Part shown: positions 14,173-24,288 of the stretch, piece after piece
Layout of the letters: every line of letters starts with the position of its first letter
Position numbering within the stretch: the first letter of the stretch is position 1
Assembly (NCBI RefSeq): GCF_026540855.1
Contig: NZ_JALNUP010000015.1
Span: 1-64,000, forward strand
Reading direction: 5' to 3'
Length of the DNA stretch: 64,000 bases
DNA from: Sphingomonas sp. GC_Shp_5
GTDB lineage: Bacteria; Pseudomonadota; Alphaproteobacteria; Sphingomonadales; Sphingomonadaceae
Position numbers and translations under genes: made by a program
Notes under the pieces: generated by a model
Databases searched by the model: none
What the model saw: only the letters and a program-made list of their open reading frames with translations
Told to the model about the DNA's origin: nothing

Positions 14173-15309
14173 ATGACCACCTTGACCGCGCGTCTTGCCG
14201 ACGGTGTCGGCGCGATTCCTGCCGATCAGTGGGATGCCTGTGCCGGCACCGGTAATCCGTTCGTCAGCCACGCCTTCCTCGTCGCGCTGGAGCAATCGGC
14301 AAGCGTCGGTGGGCGATCAGGCTGGCAATCGATCCCGATCATCGTCGATGGCCCGGATGGCATGCCTGCCGGCATTGCCCCGGCCTATGCCAAGAGCCAC
14401 AGCCAGGGCGAATATGTGTTCGACCACGCCTGGGCCGACGCGTGGGAACGGGCCGGCGGCAGTTACTATCCCAAGCTGCAGATCGCCGCGCCGTTCAGCC
14501 CAGTGCCGGGCCCGCGGCTGCTTTTGCGCGATCCCGCCGCCGCAGCGCCGTTGATCGCGGCGGTGGAGGCGGTGATCGATCAGCACGGCCTGTCATCGGC
14601 GCATGCGACCTTTGTCGATCCCGCCCAACTGCCGCTGTTCGAGGCGGCGGGCTGGCTGATCCGCGAGGGTACGCAATTCCATTGGGCCAACGACGGCTAT
14701 CGCAGCTTCGATGATTTTCTCGAGGTACTGGCGAGCCGCAAGCGCAAGGCGATCCGCAAGGAACGCGCCGCCGCGGTCGAGGGCCTGACGATCCGGCATC
14801 TCACCGGCGATGCGATCGAGCCGCGCCACTGGCAGGCGTTCTGGGCCTTCTACCAGGACACCGGCAGCCGCAAATGGGGCCAGCCCTATCTCACCCGCCC
14901 GTTCTTCCGGCTGCTTGGCGAGACGATGGGCGACAAGGTGCTGCTGATCCTGGCCGAGCGCGATGGCGTGCCGATCGCCGGTGCGCTCGATCTGATCGGT
15001 GCAGATACGCTCTACGGTCGCTATTGGGGCTGCACCGAGGACGTGCCCTTCCTCCATTTCGAACTATGCTATTATCAGGCGATCGACGCCGCGATCGCGC
15101 GCGGGCTGAAGACGGTGGAGGCCGGCGCGCAGGGCGAGCACAAGCTCGCTCGCGGCTATGTGCCGGTGCCGACCTGGTCGGCGCACTACCTGCCCGATCC
15201 CAACTTCCGCCAGGCGGTCGGCGATTTCCTGGTGCGCGAGCGCGCGGCAGTCGAGTCCGATCAACTCCATCTCGCCGCGTTCGCGCCGTTCAGACGGTCG
15301 GGCGACTGA
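14173..15309 (+). CDS. Peptidogalycan-type / FemAB-like GNAT acyltransferase (DUF482)
   Basis: 378-residue protein of the PF04339 family (GNAT-fold peptide/aminoacyl transferases related to FemAB). Characteristic strings are GNPFVSHAFLVALEQS (about 27-42), YPKLQIAAPFSPVPGPRLL, SRKRKAIRKERAAA, FYQDTGSRKWGQPYLTRPFF, LHFELCYYQAIDAAI and GAQGEHKLARGYVP. The family is near-universal in sphingomonads, but its substrate is not established. ATG at 14173. Its 3' end overlaps the convergent membrane-protein gene by 20 bases. Confidence 0.85.
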   Translation: MTTLTARLADGVGAIPADQWDACAGTGNPFVSHAFLVALEQSASVGGRSGWQSIPIIVDGPDGMPAGIAPAYAKSHSQGEYVFDHAWADAWERAGGSYYPKLQIAAPFSPVPGPRLLLRDPAAAAPLIAAVEAVIDQHGLSSAHATFVDPAQLPLFEAAGWLIREGTQFHWANDGYRSFDDFLEVLASRKRKAIRKERAAAVEGLTIRHLTGDAIEPRHWQAFWAFYQDTGSRKWGQPYLTRPFFRLLGETMGDKVLLILAERDGVPIAGALDLIGADTLYGRYWGCTEDVPFLHFELCYYQAIDAAIARGLKTVEAGAQGEHKLARGYVPVPTWSAHYLPDPNFRQAVGDFLVRERAAVESDQLHLAAFAPFRRSGD

Positions 15310-16906
15310 CCAGCCGGCGCCGCGGCGGGAACAGCGCGGGGTTGAGCGTGACATTGGGTCGACGACGATCGTCGATCCGGAACAAGATGCTGCTGCCGTC
15401 GTGCCAGATCGGGGTGAGGCCGGCGACCAGCGCCTGATCATAGGGCGGCGGGTTGATCAGCCAGACATAATCGAAGGCGCGACGCGGCAGATAGGCGAGC
15501 GACACCGCGATCGGCCGCCACCATTCGCCGCGACAGCGCACCCCGGTGACGATCTGCGACGGATCATGCGCGAACTGGCCGGCGATCGCATAGCGGGCGG
15601 TGAGCAACTGCGCGCCTGCCATCGACCATTGGTCGTTGGCGTAGGCAAGTTTGCGTTCGAGGGCGATGCCGGGGACGTGCTCGAGCCGCGAATAGGTCCA
15701 ATCGTCCACGCAGCGCCGCCCGACCATGGTCAGCAACCGGGCACCCTCGGGCACATGGTCGAGCGCGGCGAGCTTGCGGTCCTGGTCCTGCGCGAACATC
15801 CAGAAGCTCGCGGTGGTGCCTGCCATGCGGACGCCGAAGAACAGCAGCCCGAGTGCCGCCAGCGTCGTCGCCCCGCGCATCGACAGGCCGGCGCGCGGGC
15901 GCAGCGCGATCAGCCCGATCGCCAGCGCATAAGGTGCGAGGCGCATGTCGGCATAGGCGGATCCGAACACGATTCGCGGCAGCAGCAGGTACATGGCGAG
16001 CAGGAACAGCGCCGACAGGCTGAGATTGCGCGAATATTCCACTCGCGAATCGCGCATGCCCTTGAACATGATCACGAACAGCACCGTGAGCGACGCGATG
16101 TCGAACGCCATCCAGCGATCGCGCAGCACCATCAGCACCCAGTTGATCTTCCACCGCCAGTTGAACCAGTCCGTGGTCTTGCCGGTGACGTGGTCGCCCG
16201 ACCGCCAGAACACCATCAGCACGAATGGCAGGGCGAGCGGCAGGCAGCCGAGCCCGGCGCGGATCCAGCTTTCCAGCCAATGACCGCCGCGGCCGTCCTT
16301 GCGTAGATCGTGCTGGCGGATCATCTCCGACGAGAAAGCGAGCACGCCGAGCACGCCCCAGCCGAAGGTATGGCACACCCACAGAGCGCAGGAGAGCGGC
16401 ACGAACAGCGCGGCGCGCCAGCTGAGATGCCCCAGCCGCCCCATCCGCAGCCACAGCGCGAACAGGTTGAGCGCGAGTCCCATGGACAGCGCGAAGTTGA
16501 CGAAGCCGAACTGCACCGGGTAGCAATAGGCCAGCGGCAGCGCGAATAGCGCGGTCGGCGGGATGCGGCCATGCACCTCGCGCGCGATCCACAGCAGTCC
16601 GGACACGGTAAGCGCGGGAATAGCCATCACGATCAGCTTGACCGCCAGCTCGAGCCCGAACAGCCGCGACAACGGCTCGATCAGCAGATCGACGCCGAGG
16701 TTGCCGATCAGCGACCATTGGAAGTTATACCAGTCGGCGAGCCAGGCATGCGCGCCCGCATCGAGCTGGACGCGATAGCGCCCCATATGGCCGAGCAGAT
16801 CGACCAAGGGGGGGATAGCGGGCCGGATCAGCGGCACGATCGAGACGATCACCATCGCCACGACGAACCAACGTGTTTGCCACCAGTGAAGCCGTTCCGC
16901 AGTCAT
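15290..16906 (-). CDS. GT-C-like polytopic membrane protein
   Basis: 538-residue integral membrane protein with about ten transmembrane helices, ending in a periplasmic soluble domain of roughly 170 residues. The first extracytoplasmic loop carries PLVDLLGHMGRYRVQLD (about 32-48), where GT-C glycosyltransferases place their acidic/His catalytic motif. The C-terminal part has VGRRCVDDWTYSRLEHVPGI and ANDQWSMAGAQLLT. I do not recognise a named family; a role as polyprenyl-phosphate-sugar dependent transferase is inference. ATG at 16906. It is the third gene of an operon with the flavoprotein and the STT3-like protein, 126 bases downstream. Confidence 0.7.
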   Translation of the reverse strand: MTAERLHWWQTRWFVVAMVIVSIVPLIRPAIPPLVDLLGHMGRYRVQLDAGAHAWLADWYNFQWSLIGNLGVDLLIEPLSRLFGLELAVKLIVMAIPALTVSGLLWIAREVHGRIPPTALFALPLAYCYPVQFGFVNFALSMGLALNLFALWLRMGRLGHLSWRAALFVPLSCALWVCHTFGWGVLGVLAFSSEMIRQHDLRKDGRGGHWLESWIRAGLGCLPLALPFVLMVFWRSGDHVTGKTTDWFNWRWKINWVLMVLRDRWMAFDIASLTVLFVIMFKGMRDSRVEYSRNLSLSALFLLAMYLLLPRIVFGSAYADMRLAPYALAIGLIALRPRAGLSMRGATTLAALGLLFFGVRMAGTTASFWMFAQDQDRKLAALDHVPEGARLLTMVGRRCVDDWTYSRLEHVPGIALERKLAYANDQWSMAGAQLLTARYAIAGQFAHDPSQIVTGVRCRGEWWRPIAVSLAYLPRRAFDYVWLINPPPYDQALVAGLTPIWHDGSSILFRIDDRRRPNVTLNPALFPPRRRLVSRPTV

Positions 16907-16981
16907 GGTTACCGCCCTAAGGCGCGAGAGCAGCGACGGCAACGATCCAGCGCAGGCGATCGTGCGGTTGGCGCCACGATC

Positions 16982-17008
16982 GTCATCCCAAGGCGAGCCC
17001 GGCATGAC
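16982..17008. repeat. Short GTCAT...ATGAC palindrome
   Basis: GTCATCCC and a matching GGCATGAC bracket a short loop in the spacer between the two membrane-protein genes. It belongs to the same general family of GTCATCCC palindromes as the other intergenic copies. Confidence 0.5.
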
Positions 17009-17032
17009 GGATATGATGCTTGCCGCTTCGCC

Positions 17033-18805
17033 TCAGAAGCTGGTCGGCGCGCTGCCGTGCGGGATCACTTCCCAGGCCAGCACCCGCGTGTGCCTGAGCG
17101 GCACCGGGCGCAGCCAGTTGAAGCGTTCGCCACGCTGCAGCCGAGCCCACAAGCCGTCCGGGGCAACATGCGCGTATAGCTCCACCTCGTTGAGCCCGGG
17201 GCAGGCGGCGACATAACGGGCGCCGCTCGCCCGAATGATCGTCTCGGCTTCAGCCGGCGTACCGATGAAGGTCGCGATGATCGCGTGGATTGCCGCGGCG
17301 TTGCGATGATAGCTGCCACCGATCGCATGGTGGCTTGTTGTCGCGACCAGTTCCGGTGTGACGTCGAGCGGCGCGAAGATGATCGATGGCGGTAGCGCGG
17401 CCAAGCTGCGGATGTCCTCGGGCCTGGCGCACCTCGGGACGTCAGTCGTCGAAGGCACCGCGGCCTTCTTGCCTATCATCGCGTGCGCGGCGGCGATGAT
17501 CCCTTCCGATGCCAGCCCCGGAGAACTGGTGACGAGTGCCCCCGCCGTCGCGATCAGCCGCAGCGGTGCCGAGCGGACGGCGCGCGCCCGCCTCAGCAGC
17601 CGCATCAGCACCGCTGCCGATCCCGGTAGCGCCAGAGCGTTGGCCGTCGCTCCGGCGCGGATCACCAGGCAGGCGATGATCGTTGCCGGCACCATGACGC
17701 CGAGCAGCAGCCACCAGCGCTCTCGCACGGCCGGCGAAGCGTCGCGGATGGCCAGCAGGCTGCCGATCAAGCCGACGGTCGGCAAGGCGATGTTGACGAT
17801 CGCCCAACTCGGATCCTGCCGCCAGATCGGCATGCCCTCGGCGACATTCTGGTACCAATAGGTTCTCACCAGCGGATCGAGCGTAGCGAACGGCCCGCTC
17901 AGGCACGCACCGACGAACAGGCGCAAGGTGATCAGGCAGCCGGCTGCGCCGATCGCCAGCAGGCCCAGGCGCACCGCGAGCGGTGCCCGCGCCGCGGCGC
18001 TCGCCGCGGTCAGCGCCAGCGCCGTGACGCCGAATACTGCGATCCACGCCGGCGACATCGCATCGCAGGGCATCAGCCAGAAACCCGGCCCGCGCGTCGC
18101 TAGGTGCAGGATCACCGCACCACCGAACAGCGTCCAGATCAGCCCGAGCATGAACGGCGCCCGCCGGCGGTCGACCAGCCAGGCCAAGGTCGCCACGGCG
18201 GCGATCGCAGCGGTGATCGGCAGGCCTTCGAACGATACCGTGACCAGCGCGGCAAGCGCTGCGCCGGCGCCGACGCCATGGCGCCAAGTCGGCGGTCCGA
18301 TCAGCAACAGCACGGCGGCAAGCGCGAGCACCGTCTGCCAGCCGTGATGATCGATCCGCATCGGCATCATCTGGAACACGATCGGCGTCGACATCGCCGC
18401 GATCAGCACCACGAACTGGGCCGCCTCGAGGTCGCCAAGCCGGCGGGTGATCCGCGCCACCAGCGCCATGGTCGCGAGCAGCGTCAGCAGCGGCACGACC
18501 ACCATCGCCAGCCGTTCGGCATCGATCCGGCCGAGCAGCGGCGTCGCCGGGGCGATCACCGCCGCCAGCGGCAGATCGACCAGTCGCGACCAGTGCATTG
18601 GATAATGGCCGGCGTTGAGGCGGTGCTGGCCGACATCCCACCAGCTCTGGCCGCCCAGCCAGTCGCGCACCTCAAGCAGGCGCATGGCGTCGTCGGCGTC
18701 GGGAAAGCGGAACAAGGTAATCGCGGGATAGAAAGCGATCAGCAGCACCGCCGAGGCGAGCAGCCAGCCGCCGATCACCGCCGGCCACAGCCGTTGGGCC
18801 GTCAT
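17033..18805 (-). CDS. STT3/GT-C-like oligosaccharyltransferase-related membrane protein
   Basis: 590-residue membrane protein with roughly eleven helices. The first luminal loop has FPDADDAMRLLEVRDWLGG (about 33-51) and then HYPMHWSRLVDLPLA (about 67-81), a pattern like the first-loop acidic motif of STT3/AglB/PglB (PF02516). The C-terminal 150 residues are periplasmic (CARPEDIRSLAALPPS, then ARYVAACPGLNEVELY). Specific STT3 WWDYG-type motifs are not evident, so function as a glycan transferase is inference. Start overlaps the flavoprotein stop by four bases (ATGA), so the two are translationally coupled. Confidence 0.7.
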   Translation of the reverse strand: MTAQRLWPAVIGGWLLASAVLLIAFYPAITLFRFPDADDAMRLLEVRDWLGGQSWWDVGQHRLNAGHYPMHWSRLVDLPLAAVIAPATPLLGRIDAERLAMVVVPLLTLLATMALVARITRRLGDLEAAQFVVLIAAMSTPIVFQMMPMRIDHHGWQTVLALAAVLLLIGPPTWRHGVGAGAALAALVTVSFEGLPITAAIAAVATLAWLVDRRRAPFMLGLIWTLFGGAVILHLATRGPGFWLMPCDAMSPAWIAVFGVTALALTAASAAARAPLAVRLGLLAIGAAGCLITLRLFVGACLSGPFATLDPLVRTYWYQNVAEGMPIWRQDPSWAIVNIALPTVGLIGSLLAIRDASPAVRERWWLLLGVMVPATIIACLVIRAGATANALALPGSAAVLMRLLRRARAVRSAPLRLIATAGALVTSSPGLASEGIIAAAHAMIGKKAAVPSTTDVPRCARPEDIRSLAALPPSIIFAPLDVTPELVATTSHHAIGGSYHRNAAAIHAIIATFIGTPAEAETIIRASGARYVAACPGLNEVELYAHVAPDGLWARLQRGERFNWLRPVPLRHTRVLAWEVIPHGSAPTSF

Positions 18806-20316
18806 GCCGCGCGCAGCCGCCCCGGCACCGCACGCACGCTTGCGAGCGCGGCTTGCTCGCCTTCGTTGCCGGCCTCGTGATATTCGGCGTCCTCGTTGAC
18901 CCCCCAGATATCGTAGATCCGCTCACCGGCCTCGATGTTGCGCACCGTGAGCATCGCGGTCATCATCGCATGATCCTGGTTGTTGTAGCGGTGCATGCCG
19001 TTGCGGCCGACACAGTGCAGCGTCGGGTAGCGCGTCTCCAGCTCGGTCCGCAGCGCGTCGACATTGTCGCGATAATGATCGTCATAGACCGGATAGGCTT
19101 TCTCCTGACGCACCACCGTACCACCGACCACCTGGTCCGGCTCAACCAGACCGAGAATGCCCATCTCGCGGGTAGCGAGTGCAACCAGATCCTCGTCGCT
19201 CGACGACCATAGGCCGTCACCCTCGAAGCAGAAATATTCGAGGCCAACACAGGCGATGGCGGGATCGGGCACCATCTCCGGCGACCAGCTGCGGAAGTTC
19301 TGGACGCGGCCGACCTTTACCTTGGAATCGTGGATGTAGATCCAATTGTCCGGGAACAGGTCGGGTGCGCGGACCATCAGCGCGACAGTGAGGAAGTCGC
19401 GGTAGTTGAGGTCGGCGGCATGCGGCAGCGTCTGCGGCAGCGGCTGCAGCCGCGTGGCGAGCTCGCGCATCGGCGCGCTGGAGATGACGTGGTTGGCGGT
19501 GATCGTCACCTCGCCACCATCCGGCGTGGTCGCGGCAACGCGCCAGCGGCCGGTGCCGGACTCCTGCGCCAGTTGCTTCAGCGCATGGCCCATCAGGATG
19601 TGATTGCCCTGCTCGAGCACGCGGTCACGCGCGGCGTCCCACATCATGCCCGGGCCGAGCCGCGGATAGCGGAAGCTTTCGAGCAGCGTCTTGGCCTGCA
19701 TGCCGTCGTTGGGGCGCTTGTTGAGGCCGAGCGAGCGCTTGAGCCCGTCGATCACCGCGGCACCGAGGCTCAGCCCCTTGATGCGCTGTGCTGCCCAATC
19801 CGCGCTCATCTCGTCGCACGGCATGCCCCACACCTTCTCGGTGTAGGTCTTGAAGAAGATCGAATAGAGCTTGTGGCCGAACTGGTTGATCACCCAGTCC
19901 TCGAAGCTGCGCACGGTCTTCTTGGGTGCGATCTTCCAGCGCAGATAGCTCGCCATGCATAGCGTCGAGCGCCAGATGCCGAGGTTGCCGAGCGCCTCGA
20001 ACGCGCGCAGCGGATAGCTGTAGAATTTGCCCTCGTAATAGATCCGGCTCATTCGCGGCCGCTCGATGAAGTCGTCCGGCAGCAGTTCGTTCCATAGGTC
20101 GACCACCGACTGCGACTTGGAGAAGAAGCGGTGGCCGCCGATGTCGAAGCGGAAGCCCTGATGCTCGACGGTGCGGCTGATGCCGCCCACATAGCGGGAG
20201 TCCTTCTCGATGACGGTTACCGAGTAGCCCGCCTTGCCGAGCAGATAGGCGGCGGTCAGGCCCGCGGGGCCCGCCCCGATGATCGCCACGTCAACGGTTC
20301 TGTAACTACCCACCAT
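18802..20316 (-). CDS. FAD/NAD(P)-dependent oxidoreductase, UDP-galactopyranose mutase-like
   Basis: 504-residue flavoprotein. A Rossmann dinucleotide motif IIGAGPAGLTAAYLL (12-26) is followed by GGISRTVEHQGFRFDIGGHRFFSKS (about 51-75), the second FAD/substrate element of the UGM/amine-oxidase/desaturase superfamily. Later elements are VWGMPCDEMSADWAAQRI and HRYNNQDHAMMTA near the C-terminus. UGM converts UDP-Galp to UDP-Galf, but true Glf is shorter (about 380 residues), so a related sugar or lipid substrate is more likely. ATG at 20316 (MVGSYRTVD). It heads the operon with two GT-C-like proteins, which points to surface-glycan assembly. Confidence 0.8.
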   Translation of the reverse strand: MVGSYRTVDVAIIGAGPAGLTAAYLLGKAGYSVTVIEKDSRYVGGISRTVEHQGFRFDIGGHRFFSKSQSVVDLWNELLPDDFIERPRMSRIYYEGKFYSYPLRAFEALGNLGIWRSTLCMASYLRWKIAPKKTVRSFEDWVINQFGHKLYSIFFKTYTEKVWGMPCDEMSADWAAQRIKGLSLGAAVIDGLKRSLGLNKRPNDGMQAKTLLESFRYPRLGPGMMWDAARDRVLEQGNHILMGHALKQLAQESGTGRWRVAATTPDGGEVTITANHVISSAPMRELATRLQPLPQTLPHAADLNYRDFLTVALMVRAPDLFPDNWIYIHDSKVKVGRVQNFRSWSPEMVPDPAIACVGLEYFCFEGDGLWSSSDEDLVALATREMGILGLVEPDQVVGGTVVRQEKAYPVYDDHYRDNVDALRTELETRYPTLHCVGRNGMHRYNNQDHAMMTAMLTVRNIEAGERIYDIWGVNEDAEYHEAGNEGEQAALASVRAVPGRLRAA

Positions 20317-20420
20317 GCCTGCTCGAACCCCCGGGAGATGCCCGAAGATATGAAGCGACAAGGCTAAGGCGGCGTTAACAGAGCAAGGGTGGTGGGCACC
20401 GCGCCGGACCCATTCTCTCT

Positions 20421-20517
20421 GTCATCCCGAGCTTGTTTCGAAATCCAGGGCCCGAAACCCGCCGCCTGGCTTGCGGCAGGTGATGGGCCATGGATGCTGT
20501 AACCAGTTCAGCATGAC
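20421..20517. repeat. GTCATCCC...GCATGAC imperfect palindrome
   Basis: Begins GTCATCCCGAGCTTGTTTCG and ends CAGTTCAGCATGAC, about 97 bases, in the spacer between argG and the flavoprotein operon. The ends are complementary in part. It resembles the dispersed palindromes elsewhere in the window but has a different core. Confidence 0.5.
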
Positions 20518-20535
20518 GGCAGAATGGGTGCCTGC

Positions 20536-21753
<1,218 letters not shown>

Positions 21754-21827
21754 GGCACGCTCCATCAGCAAGTCTGGGCATTCGGCAATCGGGGGGCGCT
21801 TAGGGGGAGGGGGCGCCGGGTGCAACC

Positions 21828-21853
21828 GGAACGCGCGTCATTCAGCACGCGTT
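21828..21853 (+). promoter_or_regulatory. EcfG-type general stress promoter of the EF-hand gene
   Basis: GGAAC (21828-21832), 17-base spacer, CGTT (21850-21853). The expected start of transcription is about 21860, leaving a 38-base leader before the ATG at 21898. It is the second exact match in the window. Confidence 0.65.
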
Positions 21854-21897
21854 TAGCCGCGCTCCGCCACTGCGCGGGTCATTTCCAGGAGTTTCCC

Positions 21898-22257
21898 ATG
21901 GTCCGTACCCCGCTTGTCCTGCTGCTCGCGCTCGGCGGCGCTTATCCTGCCGCGGCGCAGAGCCTGAGCGCCAACGACATCGCGCTGTTCCGCAAGGAAT
22001 TCGCCGCGACCGATACCAACAAGGATGGCGTGCTCAGCCGCAGCGAGGTGCAGGTTCGCACCGCAGGGATGGCGGTGAAGGGTCGGCGTCCGGACCCGGT
22101 CCACGCCAAGCGTCTTGCCGAGCTGTGGTTCGCCAGCGCCGATCTCAACAAGGACGGCAAGGTCACCGAACCCGAGGCGCAATCGCTGTTCGCCGCGATG
22201 GTCCGCCGCCAGGCCGCGCAACGCGGCGCCGCCGGCCCTGCCGCGCCGCGCAAATAG
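21898..22257 (+). CDS. Secreted EF-hand protein
   Basis: 119 residues: signal peptide (VRTPLVLLLALGGAYPAAA, cleavage before QS), then two canonical 12-residue EF-hand loops, DTNKDGVLSRSE (39-50) and DLNKDGKVTEPE (82-93), with all Ca2+-ligand positions occupied. The tail is Ala/Arg-rich. It should be periplasmic and bind calcium. AGGAG lies eight bases before the ATG. It sits under a predicted EcfG promoter and converges on cfa, so it is probably a stress-induced single gene. Confidence 0.85.
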   Translation: MVRTPLVLLLALGGAYPAAAQSLSANDIALFRKEFAATDTNKDGVLSRSEVQVRTAGMAVKGRRPDPVHAKRLAELWFASADLNKDGKVTEPEAQSLFAAMVRRQAAQRGAAGPAAPRK

Positions 22258-22263
22258 CGGCCG

Positions 22264-23487
22264 TCAGCCCCGCAACGCGCGCTCACCCTCGATCATATAG
22301 TCGCGGGTGAGCGGCAGGGTGAGCCGGCTGCGTGACAGCTGGATCTGGTAATTGACCATGCCCCCGGTGCGGAACGCGGCCGCCGCACCGGCCAGGTAGA
22401 AGGTCCACATCCGATAGAATCGCTCGTCGTACAAAGCGACGATCTGGTCCTTAGCGGTCACGGTGCGATCATACCAATGGTCGATCGTCAGCGCGTAATG
22501 CACGCGCAGCACCTCGATGTCGGTCGGGAACAGCTTCAGCCCTTCATAGCCGCGCACGATCTCCGACAGCGCCGGATTGTAGCCGCCCGGGAAGATATAT
22601 TTGGTGGTGAAGGTATCGGTGACACCGGGACCGCCCATCCGGCCGATGGTGTGGAGCAGCATCACGCCGTCATCGGTGAGCAGCTCGCGGCACTTGCGGA
22701 AGAACGCCTTGTAGTGCGCCGGGCCGACATGCTCGAACATGCCGACCGAAACGATCCGGTCAAAGCGCCCGGTGAGCGCGCGATAGTCGATCAGCTCGAA
22801 CGTGACCTTGTCGGCGACGCCGGCGTCCTCGGCGCGACGGCGGGCGACTTTTAGCTGTTCCTCGGATAGGGTGACGCCGAGCACCTCGGCACCCGTCTTG
22901 GCATGGATGTATAACGCCATGCCACCCCAGCCGCAGCCGATGTCGAGCACGCGCATGCCGGGCCCGATCGCCAGTTTGGCGACGATATGCGCCTTCTTGT
23001 CGGCCTGCGCCTGTTCAAGGCTGTTGGCGGGATCGGTGAAATAGGCGCAGCTGTACTGGCGATCGGCGTCGAGGAAGAGGTCGTACAACCGGTCCGACAG
23101 ATCGTAGTGATGCGCGACGTTCTTCTTGGAGCGGCGCGCCATGTTGACCCGGTCGACCCGGTGGACGACCGTGTCGAGCAGCTTGATCGGCAGCGACGGG
23201 TTGAGCCCGCCGCCGTCTTCCCAGGGCGTGTTGCCCTTGAGCAGATTGACCAGGTCGCGCACGTCGCCGCGCTCGATGATCAGCGTGCCATCCATGAACG
23301 CCTCGGCCGCGCCCAGCGCCGGGTGGCGGACGATCCGCCCCGGCACGCTGCGATCGGCGAAGCGGATCGCGACATCGGTGAAGGCCGCGTCCGGCTGCCC
23401 GAAGCTCTTGATGGACCCGTCTGCGTAGGTAACGGTAAGCTGCCCGCGCTTGACGAAGCGGGCGAGGAAACGATCGATCAGCGCCAT
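22264..23487 (-). CDS. cfa: Cyclopropane-fatty-acyl-phospholipid synthase family protein
   Basis: 407 residues. CFA synthase transfers a methylene from S-adenosylmethionine to unsaturated acyl chains of membrane phospholipids. The N-terminal substrate-binding domain (about 1-110) is followed by the methyltransferase domain: HHYDLSDRLYDLFLD (126-140), YSCAYF (145-150), SAM loop VLDIGCGWGGM (180-190), GVTLSEEQ, and SVGMFEHVG (bicarbonate/Glu site). The C-terminal MWTFYLAGAAAAFRTG is typical. Slightly longer than E. coli Cfa (382). It is transcribed alone, converging on the EF-hand gene. Confidence 0.93.
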   Translation of the reverse strand: MALIDRFLARFVKRGQLTVTYADGSIKSFGQPDAAFTDVAIRFADRSVPGRIVRHPALGAAEAFMDGTLIIERGDVRDLVNLLKGNTPWEDGGGLNPSLPIKLLDTVVHRVDRVNMARRSKKNVAHHYDLSDRLYDLFLDADRQYSCAYFTDPANSLEQAQADKKAHIVAKLAIGPGMRVLDIGCGWGGMALYIHAKTGAEVLGVTLSEEQLKVARRRAEDAGVADKVTFELIDYRALTGRFDRIVSVGMFEHVGPAHYKAFFRKCRELLTDDGVMLLHTIGRMGGPGVTDTFTTKYIFPGGYNPALSEIVRGYEGLKLFPTDIEVLRVHYALTIDHWYDRTVTAKDQIVALYDERFYRMWTFYLAGAAAAFRTGGMVNYQIQLSRSRLTLPLTRDYMIEGERALRG

Positions 23488-23544
23488 GCGGCGTCTGCTA
23501 ACGAGTGGTACGGAATGATGCTAGCCCGCATCGGCCGCAATGGT

Positions 23545-24288
23545 TCAAATGCCGGCGTACCAATCGTAATCCACATTGTCCTCCCAATAGCCGCCCTTGC
23601 CCTTGCCGATGCCGTCGAGGCTCGCGACCGCATCAATCGCCATCACATATTTGGCGTGCTTGTAGCCGAGCTGGCGTTCGACGCGCAGCCGCACCGGTGC
23701 GCCATGCGCCACGCCGAGCCGCGTACCATTCATCTTGAGCGCGAGGATGGTCTGCGGGTGGAAGGCGTCGACCGTGTCGATCGACTCGTAATAAGGCGTG
23801 CCGTTGAACAGGTCGGCGCAGGTGAAGACGACATAGCGCGCCGAGCGCCGCATCGCCGCGGCCTTGAGCAATGTACCGAGCAGCGGCCCCTGCCACTGGC
23901 CGATCGCGCTCCACCCTTCCACGCAATCGTGGCGGGTGATCTGCGAGCGCGCCGGCATCGCGGCAAGCTGCGCGAGGCTGAGCGAGAGCGGCCGATCGAC
24001 GAGCCCGCGCACCTGCAGCCGGTAATCAGCGAACTGATTTGCGACCATCGCCGCATAGGCCGGTGTCCCCGGATCGTGGGTGCCGTTGGCGCGGAAGATC
24101 GGCGACATCTGGTCGGGCCGGAACTCGGGCGCGAGCGCGCCGCGGTCCATCAGCGCCCGCTGCAGCCCGCGCTGCATGTCCTCGCCCTTGAACAGGATGC
24201 TGCGCGCCGCGGGGATCTGCACCACCCGGTCACAGCCGGCGAGCAGCAGCCCCGCGCCGCCGACCAGCAAGTTGCGCCGCGCAATCAT
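23545..24288 (-). CDS. Molybdopterin-dependent oxidoreductase (sulfite-oxidase fold, lipoprotein)
   Basis: 247-residue molybdenum-cofactor enzyme. The Mo-ligand Cys122 sits in TRHDCVEGWSAIGQWQG, the SUOX-family signature. The N-terminus MIARRNLLVGGAGLLLAGC combines a twin-arginine-like pair and a lipobox ending at Cys19, which implies folded export and lipid attachment. MsrP (about 300-330 residues) is the nearest well-known relative; this protein is shorter. The start at 24288 overlaps the cytochrome b stop by four bases (ATGA). The electron partner is the adjacent cytochrome. Substrate unknown; repair of oxidised methionine or another S-oxide is only a guess. Confidence 0.8.
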   Translation of the reverse strand: MIARRNLLVGGAGLLLAGCDRVVQIPAARSILFKGEDMQRGLQRALMDRGALAPEFRPDQMSPIFRANGTHDPGTPAYAAMVANQFADYRLQVRGLVDRPLSLSLAQLAAMPARSQITRHDCVEGWSAIGQWQGPLLGTLLKAAAMRRSARYVVFTCADLFNGTPYYESIDTVDAFHPQTILALKMNGTRLGVAHGAPVRLRVERQLGYKHAKYVMAIDAVASLDGIGKGKGGYWEDNVDYDWYAGI

